Assembly: GCA_030532685.1 (NCBI GenBank)
Contig: JAUNKN010000002.1
Coordinates: forward strand, 50,197-114,196
Length of the DNA stretch: 64,000 nt
Direction: 5' to 3'
DNA from: Bacteroidales bacterium
Lineage (GTDB): Bacteria > Bacteroidota > Bacteroidia > Bacteroidales > Bacteroidaceae
This document shows positions 50,432-58,291 of this stretch, piece after piece (within the stretch, counting starts at the first letter, position 1; the number at the start of each line of letters is the position of its first letter). The notes under the pieces are model-generated. The model ran no database searches and was not told the DNA's origin. It was given only the letters and a program-made list of their open reading frames with translations. The position numbers were made by a program, and so were the translations under genes.

Positions 50432-50820
50432 TTTTTTGCGCTTCAGAGTTGTCTCCTCTGTAAGTAGGTGTTTTCCTTTTCCATCTCCTTCTCTAAACGC
50501 TATTAAAAGAGAGCTACTGTCGCTCTTTTTTTATTGATAAATCCTTGTAGGGCTCAGCTTCTCTTTTCAGGGAGAAAGCCCAATGGGCATGGAATCGGAA
50601 ACCAATCGAGGAGAAGCTCATAAAGTGGCAATACTAACTCCAGAGAGAAGAGCACTACTTCGTTTTCTTTGACGAGGGTTTTGGAGGAGAGGAGAAAAAG
50701 AGAATTTTGGAGCAGTACCGAGGGTAGGGCTTGCCCGAGGAGCGAAGCTATAGTGTCGAGCTTTTAGCTTCGTTACAGCCAAGCAGCATGAGGTCGCTCC
50801 TGTTCACACCGACAACAAGG
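50432..50820. other. Intergenic stretch without a recognised gene
   Basis: No coding frame of note. It contains a small CGAAGCTA/TAGCTTCG stem (50743-50772) and purine-rich tracts. I see no RNA gene or repeat element from the two families described here. Confidence 0.45.
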
Positions 50821-50863
50821 AAGAGGGCTGCGTCAAAAACAAAAGTTTTGACGCAGCCCTCTT
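50821..50863. terminator. Terminator of the OmpA-family gene
   Basis: A perfect 18-bp stem (50821-50838 with 50846-50863), AAGAGGGCTGCGTCAAAA, with loop ACAAAAG, 30 bases past the gene's stop on the minus strand. Confidence 0.75.
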
Positions 50864-50892
50864 ATAGAGGATGAAGAATATCCCTGTAAGGA

Positions 50893-51993
50893 TTATTCAG
50901 CGATAGCGATTACGCAACGGTTCTGTTCGTTCACCTGGAAGGGTTGTACAGTATCGCCCTTAGCATCCTTCATGATGCGGTTGGCAGCAATCTTTTGCTT
51001 CACGAGTTCGTTGTAAACAGCGTTAGCACGTTGCTGAGAGAGGCGACGGTTGATTGTAGCATTACCCGTACCCTTGTCGGCATAACCTGTGATAGCCACC
51101 TTAGCCGTGGGGTTGGCGTTGAGGAAGCTCACCACTTCGTTGACCTTCACCATTTCTACGGCAGAAATCTTAGCAGAGTTGATCTGGAAGAATACGTTGC
51201 GCGTAACAGCCTTTACGGGAGCAGGTGCAGGTTTGGGGGCGGGAGCAGGAGCAGGAGCGGGTGCAGGCTTGGGAGCGGGAGCGGGTGCAGGCTGCTGTAC
51301 GGGGGGAACATAAGCGCTTGCGGGCTCAGCAGAGAAGTCGCCAAAGCGATAAGTCAAACCAGCGAAAGCGTTGAACTGCCAGTCGAGGTTGTCGCCATCC
51401 TTAGAGTTGAACTCGTCAGTGGTCATGTGAGTCAAACCTTCGAGGTTGAGCGAAAGGTTCTTGGTGAGACGGAAGTCCATTTGCAACCCACCGCGTGCAG
51501 ACACGAGGTTGGTCGAACCGTCCCAAACAAGACGCATTTCCAAGTTGTTAGCCTTGTGGATGGCCAAAGCATCGTCGTTTTCAAAGCCACGAATGTAGCC
51601 CACACCGAGGATACCATTGATGGTGAAGCAACGGTTAGGGTTGTAGCCGAAGAAGAGGCTGTGGAAGTCGAACATAGCGTCCAAACCGAGTGTACCGTAA
51701 GTCCACTTGTAGGTTTGGGGAGTGTGGGTGTAGTCCCAGCCATTCTTACCTTGCCAGCCGCTAGCGTGCAAACGAGCGCCTACTACAGGAGAAAAACGAT
51801 AGCCTACAGAAAGACCAGCAGCAGGAGTAATCATGTCGCTGAGCTTCGTGCTACCACCGAGCGAGTAGCCAGCACCACCTTGGAGCTGTACCGACCAATA
51901 AGGGTTGAATTCATACTTGGGCTTTTCGCTCTGAGCGGAAGCACCGAGTGCAACTGCTGCAAGGGCAGCTACGAGTAAAGTTCTGAACTTCAT
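50893..51993 (-). CDS. OmpA-family outer-membrane protein
   Basis: A 366-residue protein: signal peptide MKFRTLLVAALAAVALGASA, an N-terminal 8-stranded beta-barrel (about 21-225), a Pro-Ala linker made of APAPAPKPAPAP repeats (about 230-265), and a C-terminal OmpA domain (about 270-366). The peptidoglycan-binding part has VKVNEVVSFLNANPTAKVAI, GYADKGTG and RRLSQQRANAVYNELV. It ties the outer membrane to the wall. The strong consensus promoter suggests high expression, as is usual for major OmpA-like proteins of Bacteroidales. Confidence 0.94.
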   Translation of the reverse strand: MKFRTLLVAALAAVALGASAQSEKPKYEFNPYWSVQLQGGAGYSLGGSTKLSDMITPAAGLSVGYRFSPVVGARLHASGWQGKNGWDYTHTPQTYKWTYGTLGLDAMFDFHSLFFGYNPNRCFTINGILGVGYIRGFENDDALAIHKANNLEMRLVWDGSTNLVSARGGLQMDFRLTKNLSLNLEGLTHMTTDEFNSKDGDNLDWQFNAFAGLTYRFGDFSAEPASAYVPPVQQPAPAPAPKPAPAPAPAPAPKPAPAPVKAVTRNVFFQINSAKISAVEMVKVNEVVSFLNANPTAKVAITGYADKGTGNATINRRLSQQRANAVYNELVKQKIAANRIMKDAKGDTVQPFQVNEQNRCVIAIAE

Positions 51994-52044
51994 AATAATA
52001 AAAATGGATTAAATTAGTTGCTGTATTTGCGATATATTATGCTG

Positions 52045-52075
52045 CAAAGGTAGGCTTTTTCAGATAGTCGCCCAA
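52045..52075 (-). promoter_or_regulatory. Promoter of the OmpA-family gene, TTG-N20-TACCTTTG
   Basis: On the minus strand TTG (52073-52075), 20 bases, TACCTTTG (52045-52052). The -7 octamer is identical to that in the CRISPR repeats and the rpoD promoter. Confidence 0.8.
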
Positions 52076-52317
52076 CAAATTCTTCAAAAAAAACATTTAA
52101 TCCTCACGGAAGTGACTATTTTTCAGCCTTTTTCGAGTCCAAAAGTCGTGCTTCAAAGCATTGTTTTTCTCCTCTTATGGCTCTCTTGGGAGGAAAATGA
52201 CCGGTTAGATACTCGCCTGTGGAAAGCAATTCCAGATGAGAGGATAGAAGAGCTGTAGAGCGTAGCTAAAATGTGGCGTGCTGAAGCATCTGTTTTGAGG
52301 AGGCTTCGTAGAAATAG

Positions 52318-52374
52318 CTACGTGCGTCGTAGAAAATCCTACGTGGGAAGTAGAAAAATTTTCTTCTCACGCAG
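52318..52374. repeat. Hairpin element H-E (solo copy)
   Basis: CTACG-TGCGT-CGTAG (52318-52332), then CTACGTGGGAAGTAG (52339-52353), then TTCTTCTCACGCAG (52361-52374), which matches one arm of H-B. No 290-bp element lies next to it. The rest of the gap 51994-52609 shows no gene. Confidence 0.5.
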
Positions 52375-52609
52375 GTGAAACCTTTACAGAGAGGAGTAGA
52401 GGGAAAGGTGTAGGTTTAGGCTGGGGGCAGTATTGCTTGTTGTCTGCGCCCTATTGGGTAGAAAACCTATAGATGGGGGAGAAAGTCGCAACGTTGGGGC
52501 TTCATTGCCCAAGAGAGCGATGAGACGGAAAAAGAGGAAAGGAATACAGAGCTATGGGAGAATGAACGTTTTTCGTTGCGTTTTTTTGCAAAAAAAATGC
52601 AGCTCATTC

Positions 52610-52640
52610 TTGTCTGTTTTGCAAAAAAGTTCTACTTTTG
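52610..52640 (+). promoter_or_regulatory. Promoter of the SusC/SusD/GH85 locus, TTG-N20-TACTTTTG
   Basis: TTG (52610-52612), 20 bases, TACTTTTG (52633-52640). The untranslated leader to the ATG at 52846 is about 200 bases, long enough for post-transcriptional control; no known riboswitch was recognised. Confidence 0.7.
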
Positions 52641-52845
52641 TCGTGTCATAATGTAGGGTCTACCTAACAAAAGAGAGTTGGTGGGGCGAGAGGATACCGT
52701 AAATGGTAAGGTAGAAGAGGCAGTATGGCGTGTTTGCGAATGTTTCGAGAAAAGAAGCTCTTTGCTCCGGTAAGATGGAAAGAACAGAGCTTTTTCGACA
52801 CTTCGAGAACTTTACGATGAAAAACAGACACAAATACATAATACT

Positions 52846-55800
52846 ATGAACAAACCGATTAAGTCAGTAAGTCGTTGGCTGCTTCTCGCGGCTTTGGCCG
52901 GTGGCGCTCAAGGGGTATGCTCTACTCCGATGATGGCCGCCCCAATGAGTATGCAGCAAAGTAATGTGCTCAAAGGAAAAGTGGTGGACGAGACGGGACA
53001 GCCCGCAGTGGGAGCTGCCGTTGTCGTGGTTGGCACGACGATGGGAGCCACTGTCGAGATGGACGGTAGTTTCTCGCTCAAAAACGTGAAGAAGGGCGCC
53101 ACCCTGCGCATTTCTCTCATTGGCTATAAATCCCAAAATATCAAGTGGGACGGAACATCTCCACTCAATGTGCAACTCGTGGAGGACAACACCACTTTGG
53201 GCGAAGTCGTTGTGACGGCTATGGGTATCACTCGTAAGGCCGCTTCGCTGACCTATGCGACCCAACAGCTCAAGGCCGACGAACTGATGAAGGTGCAAGA
53301 CCCCAACCTTGTCAATTCTATCGAGGGTAAAATCTCGGGTGTAACCATCACTCCTGCCGCTGGTGGTGCTGGTGGTGCATCGAAAATCTTGTTGCGTGGT
53401 AACAAGTCTATCGAGGGTAACAATGCTCCCCTTATCGTGGTCGATGGTATCCCGATGACCAACGCAACGCGTGGGCAAATCACCGATAAGAACCGTATCA
53501 CAGCCGAAAGCGGTGCAGAAGGAAGCGACCCCCTATCCATGATTAACCCTGACGACATCGAGTCGATGAACATCCTCAAGGGGGCCAATGCTGCTGCACT
53601 TTATGGTTCGGCTGCGGCCAATGGTGTGGTCATGATTACCACCAAGAAAGGTAAGGAGGGTAAGCTCGACATAAACTTTACCTCCAACGTTACTTTCGAC
53701 AGTCCTCTGCTCACCCCTAAGCTGCAACAAGTGTATGGCGGTCGCGTGGGCAACGAATTTAAGCAAAGTGCTTGGGGCGACAAACTCTCGGGAACGGGCG
53801 ATAGCTACTTGCTCAAAGTACCTACCGATGCCAATGTTGAGGGAGGAACTTTCGACGCGCACTTGCGCCATGTCCCCACGGACAATGTGGCCGACTTCTT
53901 CCGTACAGGCGTAACGACCAACAACTCGGCCTCTCTCTCGGGGGGTACCGAAAAGATGCGCAGCTATTTCTCCTTTGCCAATTCGCATGCAAAGGGAATG
54001 ACCGAGAGCAATCAGTACAACCGCAACACCATCTCTTTCCGTCAGAACTACAAGTTCTGGAACCGTTTGCACTTTGACATCAGTGCCAACTACGTGCAAA
54101 CGCGCACCACCAATCGTGTGGGAGGAGGCACCGTGGGCAATCCCATCTATGACCTTTATACGCTTCCTGCCGATGTCGACCTGCCCTACTATCGCAACAA
54201 CTACACGACCACGGGTAAGTGGCAAACGAACAATGAGTCTACCTACTACGTGCTCGACCAGAACGGCAACTACAAGAAGATGACAGGCCGTGCCCACTTG
54301 GGAGGCTTGATGCAAAATTGGGTATATCAAGCTGCAGGTGAGAACAACCCCTACTGGCTGATCAATCAAAATCGAAGCGTGCAGCGCGACGACCGTTTCT
54401 ACGGCTCGTTGCAGGGAAAGCTCGACTTGTACGATGGCTTGGCCTTCCAAGCCCGTGTGTCTATCGACCACTCCAAGTTCAACTCCGAGAGCAAGAAGTA
54501 CGCTACGACTTGGGACCCCTCGGCCATGAACAGCTATGGCCGCTATTGGCTCACGAACTCGCGTAGCAACGAGATTTATACCGACTATTTGCTTTCTTAC
54601 AACAAGCAAATTTCGGACTACACGCTGTCGGCCACAGCAGGGTGGGTGGGACACCTCATCAAGGGAACCAGCACTTCGACTGATGCCACTGCGACTTTTG
54701 ACAATACGCACAATGGCATTCTCACCGAACTGCCCACCATCATCAACCGCTTCGATACCAGCTCGGGAGGTATGCGCACCACGCACACTTCGCACTCGAG
54801 CAACTGGGACAAGGCCGCGCTCTTCACCGCTCAGGTGGGTTGGCGAGAAATGATTTATATCGACGCCTCCTATCGTCACGACTGGTACAGAGCTTTCCGA
54901 CAAGTGATGTTCTCGGGAACTCCCGACAATTATGGCTACTTCGGTTTCGGAGGTAATGCCATCTTGTCCGAACTAATGGGATGGAAGGACAAGTATTTGA
55001 AGTACCGCGTGAGCTACTCGGAAGTGGGTAACTCGATTCCCAACACCGTGTTCAACACCATTAGCAAGGACGAACGTACAGGCGCTGTGACCTTTGGTGG
55101 AGTGAACAATTTTACACCCAGCCCCGAAAAGGTAAAATCGTTTGAGACGGGTGTGGAAAGCCAATTCTTCAACAATCGCCTCAATGTCGATGTGACCTAC
55201 TACAACTCGGCACTGACCAATGCCTACATCGTAACGACAGGTACCAACGGTAAGTCGCAACCTGTGAACTCGGCACGCATTCGCAACCAAGGTATCGAAA
55301 CAACCATCGGCTACGATTGGAACAATCTCTTGCCTGGATTGCGCTGGAAGACGAGTGTGAACTTCTCCTACAACTTCAACCGTGTGGAGAAAACCTATCG
55401 CAACGAAGCTGGCATCGTGCAGCCTCTGCGCAATGTAGTGGCTCAAGGTGTGCAGGTGCTCTATGAAGAGGGCGGTAAGTATGGCGACCTCTACGTGAAC
55501 GACTTCTCACGCTGGCGCGACGATGTGTATAAGGACGCCAACGGACGCCTCAATTCCAACGGACAGGGTACGCTCGTGCATAAGAAAGGCGACATCTTTG
55601 TCAATAAGAATGGTGCTCCCTCGCTCGATGGTAACTTCCGCTACGTCAATGACAAGGGTGGCGTGCAGGTGCAGGGTGGCGAAAAATATGGTCGCTACCT
55701 CGGCAATATGAACTCCGATGTGCAGCTCTCTTGGAGCAATACGTTCAACTACAAGGGCTTCTCGCTCTATATGCTCATCAATGGTCGCATCGGTGGTAAG

Positions 55801-56238
55801 GTGATTTCGCTGACCGAGAGCTATCTTGATGTGTTGGGGCTCTCTCAGCGCACAGCCGATGCTCGTCTCGCTGCCGAAGCTCAAGGGCTGAAGACTCCTG
55901 CGGGCGAAGCCGCGATGTACATCAACGAAGGTCGCGACCTCGTGCCTATTCGTGCTTACTACGAAGCCCTAGGCTCGAAGGATGCCAGCAGCTATGTCTA
56001 CTCGGCCACCAACTTCCGTCTGCGTGAGCTCTCCTTGGGCTACACCTGGCGCGATCTCTTGGGCGAAGGCAAGCATGTGAGCCTTTCGGCCATTGGTCGC
56101 AACCTCTTCTTCCTCTATAAGGATGCGCCTACCGATCCTGACGTGTCGCTCTCTACAGCCAATGGCTTGGGAGCTTTCGAGATGTTCAATCTCCCCTCTA
56201 CACGCTCTTTCGGCTTTAACCTTAAAGTAAACTTCTAA
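52846..56238 (+). CDS. SusC/RagA-family TonB-dependent transporter
   Basis: A 1130-residue outer-membrane transporter. After a signal peptide ending near MMAAPMS comes the carboxypeptidase-regulatory-like domain (VLKGKVVDETGQPAVGAAVV, about 41-118), then the TonB-box region GEVVVTAMG, the plug (SIEGKISGVTITPAAGGAGG, RGNKSIEGNNAPLIVVDG) and a 22-stranded barrel ending in RSFGFNLKVNF. It should import oligosaccharides together with the SusD lipoprotein encoded 79 bases downstream. The neighbouring GH85 enzyme suggests the cargo is N-glycan or a fragment of it. No dedicated regulator lies beside the locus. Confidence 0.95.
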   Translation: MNKPIKSVSRWLLLAALAGGAQGVCSTPMMAAPMSMQQSNVLKGKVVDETGQPAVGAAVVVVGTTMGATVEMDGSFSLKNVKKGATLRISLIGYKSQNIKWDGTSPLNVQLVEDNTTLGEVVVTAMGITRKAASLTYATQQLKADELMKVQDPNLVNSIEGKISGVTITPAAGGAGGASKILLRGNKSIEGNNAPLIVVDGIPMTNATRGQITDKNRITAESGAEGSDPLSMINPDDIESMNILKGANAAALYGSAAANGVVMITTKKGKEGKLDINFTSNVTFDSPLLTPKLQQVYGGRVGNEFKQSAWGDKLSGTGDSYLLKVPTDANVEGGTFDAHLRHVPTDNVADFFRTGVTTNNSASLSGGTEKMRSYFSFANSHAKGMTESNQYNRNTISFRQNYKFWNRLHFDISANYVQTRTTNRVGGGTVGNPIYDLYTLPADVDLPYYRNNYTTTGKWQTNNESTYYVLDQNGNYKKMTGRAHLGGLMQNWVYQAAGENNPYWLINQNRSVQRDDRFYGSLQGKLDLYDGLAFQARVSIDHSKFNSESKKYATTWDPSAMNSYGRYWLTNSRSNEIYTDYLLSYNKQISDYTLSATAGWVGHLIKGTSTSTDATATFDNTHNGILTELPTIINRFDTSSGGMRTTHTSHSSNWDKAALFTAQVGWREMIYIDASYRHDWYRAFRQVMFSGTPDNYGYFGFGGNAILSELMGWKDKYLKYRVSYSEVGNSIPNTVFNTISKDERTGAVTFGGVNNFTPSPEKVKSFETGVESQFFNNRLNVDVTYYNSALTNAYIVTTGTNGKSQPVNSARIRNQGIETTIGYDWNNLLPGLRWKTSVNFSYNFNRVEKTYRNEAGIVQPLRNVVAQGVQVLYEEGGKYGDLYVNDFSRWRDDVYKDANGRLNSNGQGTLVHKKGDIFVNKNGAPSLDGNFRYVNDKGGVQVQGGEKYGRYLGNMNSDVQLSWSNTFNYKGFSLYMLINGRIGGKVISLTESYLDVLGLSQRTADARLAAEAQGLKTPAGEAAMYINEGRDLVPIRAYYEALGSKDASSYVYSATNFRLRELSLGYTWRDLLGEGKHVSLSAIGRNLFFLYKDAPTDPDVSLSTANGLGAFEMFNLPSTRSFGFNLKVNF

Positions 56239-56317
56239 ACGATGCAACATCTCCTTGTGCTGGCGTGCCGCTCTTGAGCGCGCACGCTGGCCAAGAAAGA
56301 TATATCACGACAGAACT

Positions 56318-58096
56318 ATGAAACACCAATCATTTCTCATAGCTGCACTCCTTTGTTCGCCCTTTGCCCTTCACTCTTGCATGGACTATGACGATCCAGG
56401 CGCAGAGTTGGGAGTGGCGCAGTCCATTGGTAGCAGCACACACTTTGTAGGCGATGTCGATTTTCTCGACTACGAGAAGGAGATACCCCTCGATACCTTG
56501 AAAGCCGCTCGTAAGCAATTGGAAGAAGTGGACAAGGTGCTGGGTGCGAGCAAATCGGCGCAATATATGTTGCGTGGTGGTAAGAACAATGAGGCTCCTG
56601 CGGCCCACGCTTACCAGTATCAGTACAACCTCGGTCCCGATGCCTATGCCCAGTACTTGGTTGTGCCGCACTCTTATTTCCCCTATGCCAACAATGCCAA
56701 CCACGCCACTTCCTACAGCCTGACGGAACAGTTCAATGGTGGTCCTCGCGGAAGCTACTCGATGGTGAAGAATGCGCTGATGCCTCTGCTCAATCACCCT
56801 GCGGTAGATAAGATGCCCGAAATTAAGGCCATCAATCTCCTCTACTATTGCCTCTCAGCACAGGAAATGGCCGACCTCTCTGGTCCTTTCTCCTACTTGG
56901 AGGATAAGAAAAACTCCTTGACACCTCGTGTCTACAACGACGTGCGTACCATTTATTACGGTATCGTTGCCAACTTGGACAACATCGTGAAGTGTCTCAA
57001 ACACTTCGACCAGCGTCCCAAGGAGTATCAAGATGAGATTAAAGACATCCTCGCCCTCTACAATGAGACGAGCCGTGCCCAAGCCGAGGGCGAAGCCGGC
57101 ATAAAAAGCTACATCGCGCTGGCCAATTCGCTTAAACTGCGCATGGCTATGCACATCGTAAAGGTGGAGCCCGAAACTGCACAGAAGTGGGCTGAAGAAG
57201 CCGTGAAAGAGGGAGTTATCGAAAATGTCGAAGACCAGCAAGGCATCTTCAACCATATCACGGGTAGCACACACCCCTTGGTGCAAATCATGGCTTGGAA
57301 CGACACGCGTCTCTGCGCTTCGCTCGAGAGTATCTTGATGAGCTTGGAGCACCCCACCACCAAGTATTTGTGGAAAAATAATCAAGTGGAAATTGGAGAA
57401 CTCCCTGCCAACTCGCGCATCGTGGGCATTCGTGCTGGCGAATACGTTGAGAAAGAACAGACCAACAGCAGTGGTTACGGCCGCTACTCGACTTTTGATG
57501 TTGGCGTTATGGGTACGGCACCCTTGTATTACGTGAAGTATGCCGAGGTGTGCTTCCTCCGTGCCGAAGGTGCGCTACGTGGCTGGAACATGGGCGGAAC
57601 TGCCGAACATTTCTACAACGAAGGCATCCGTCACGCCTACTACGAAGACCCACTCTACATCGGTGAAAGCCCCTACAAGGAGCTGGTTGAGACTTACCTC
57701 CAAAAGGCCGAAGCGACTCCTTATGTTCAGGTCGACCCCATGAACAAAACCAAATGGAACAGCGTGACCCACATTGGAGTGAAGTGGAACGAGGCGGACG
57801 ATCGCGAGAAGAAGCTCGAGAAGATCATCACACAAAAATATATCGCCATTTTCCCCCTCTCGACCGAAGCATGGACGGAGATGCGCCGTACGGGCTATCC
57901 TAAGGTCTTCCCCGTTTTGAACACTGACGAGGGTGATGGCAGCATTGCTCAGGGCGATATGATACGCCGCATTCCTTGGAGTGCTACGACTCCTGAATTC
58001 CAAGCCATCGTGAATACTTCGGGTATCCCCGCTTTGGGAGGCGACGATTTCCAAGCCACTCGTTTGTGGTGGGACAAAGAAGGAGCCAATTTCTAA
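56318..58096 (+). CDS. SusD/RagB-family nutrient-binding outer-membrane lipoprotein
   Basis: A 592-residue lipoprotein. The ATG at 56318 gives the signal peptide MKHQSFLIAALLCSPFALHS with lipobox LHSC; an in-frame ATG at 56255 would add unrelated residues. The helical TPR-like scaffold of SusD is visible in YYCLSAQEMADLSGPFSY, SYIALANSLKLRMAMHI and YYVKYAEVCFLRAEGALRGW, with a late KYIAIFPLSTEAWTEMRRTG. It belongs to the SusD-like group that lacks the N-terminal binding helix order of classic SusD (PF12771 type). It caps the SusC barrel at the cell surface. Confidence 0.93.
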   Translation: MKHQSFLIAALLCSPFALHSCMDYDDPGAELGVAQSIGSSTHFVGDVDFLDYEKEIPLDTLKAARKQLEEVDKVLGASKSAQYMLRGGKNNEAPAAHAYQYQYNLGPDAYAQYLVVPHSYFPYANNANHATSYSLTEQFNGGPRGSYSMVKNALMPLLNHPAVDKMPEIKAINLLYYCLSAQEMADLSGPFSYLEDKKNSLTPRVYNDVRTIYYGIVANLDNIVKCLKHFDQRPKEYQDEIKDILALYNETSRAQAEGEAGIKSYIALANSLKLRMAMHIVKVEPETAQKWAEEAVKEGVIENVEDQQGIFNHITGSTHPLVQIMAWNDTRLCASLESILMSLEHPTTKYLWKNNQVEIGELPANSRIVGIRAGEYVEKEQTNSSGYGRYSTFDVGVMGTAPLYYVKYAEVCFLRAEGALRGWNMGGTAEHFYNEGIRHAYYEDPLYIGESPYKELVETYLQKAEATPYVQVDPMNKTKWNSVTHIGVKWNEADDREKKLEKIITQKYIAIFPLSTEAWTEMRRTGYPKVFPVLNTDEGDGSIAQGDMIRRIPWSATTPEFQAIVNTSGIPALGGDDFQATRLWWDKEGANF

Positions 58097-58180
58097 TAAC
58101 GAGGGGGTAGGATGGCACAGCGATGAGAAATTCTTGTTGTTCCTTTCCTAACGATTCGTTAGCAATAACCTTTTAAGAGA

Positions 58181-58212
58181 GAGCAGGAGGAGGCCTGCGT
58201 CACCTCCTGCTC
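58181..58212 (+). terminator. Hairpin between susD and the GH85 gene
   Basis: GAGCAGGAGG (58181-58190) pairs with CCTCCTGCTC (58203-58212). There is no T-run, so it may be a partial terminator or mRNA-stabilising stem that sets different levels for the transporter and the enzyme. Confidence 0.5.
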
Positions 58213-58291
58213 CCTCTGTCAAGGTCATATTCTGAAATCCATCTATACACGTATATCCAACCTATAACCTTAACCCTAATCTATTGGTTTT

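Noticed and set aside
53533-54903. Long minus-strand open frame inside the SusC gene
   Set aside because: It mirrors the codon pattern of the plus-strand SusC gene, has no family motifs, and SusC is fully supported by its domains.
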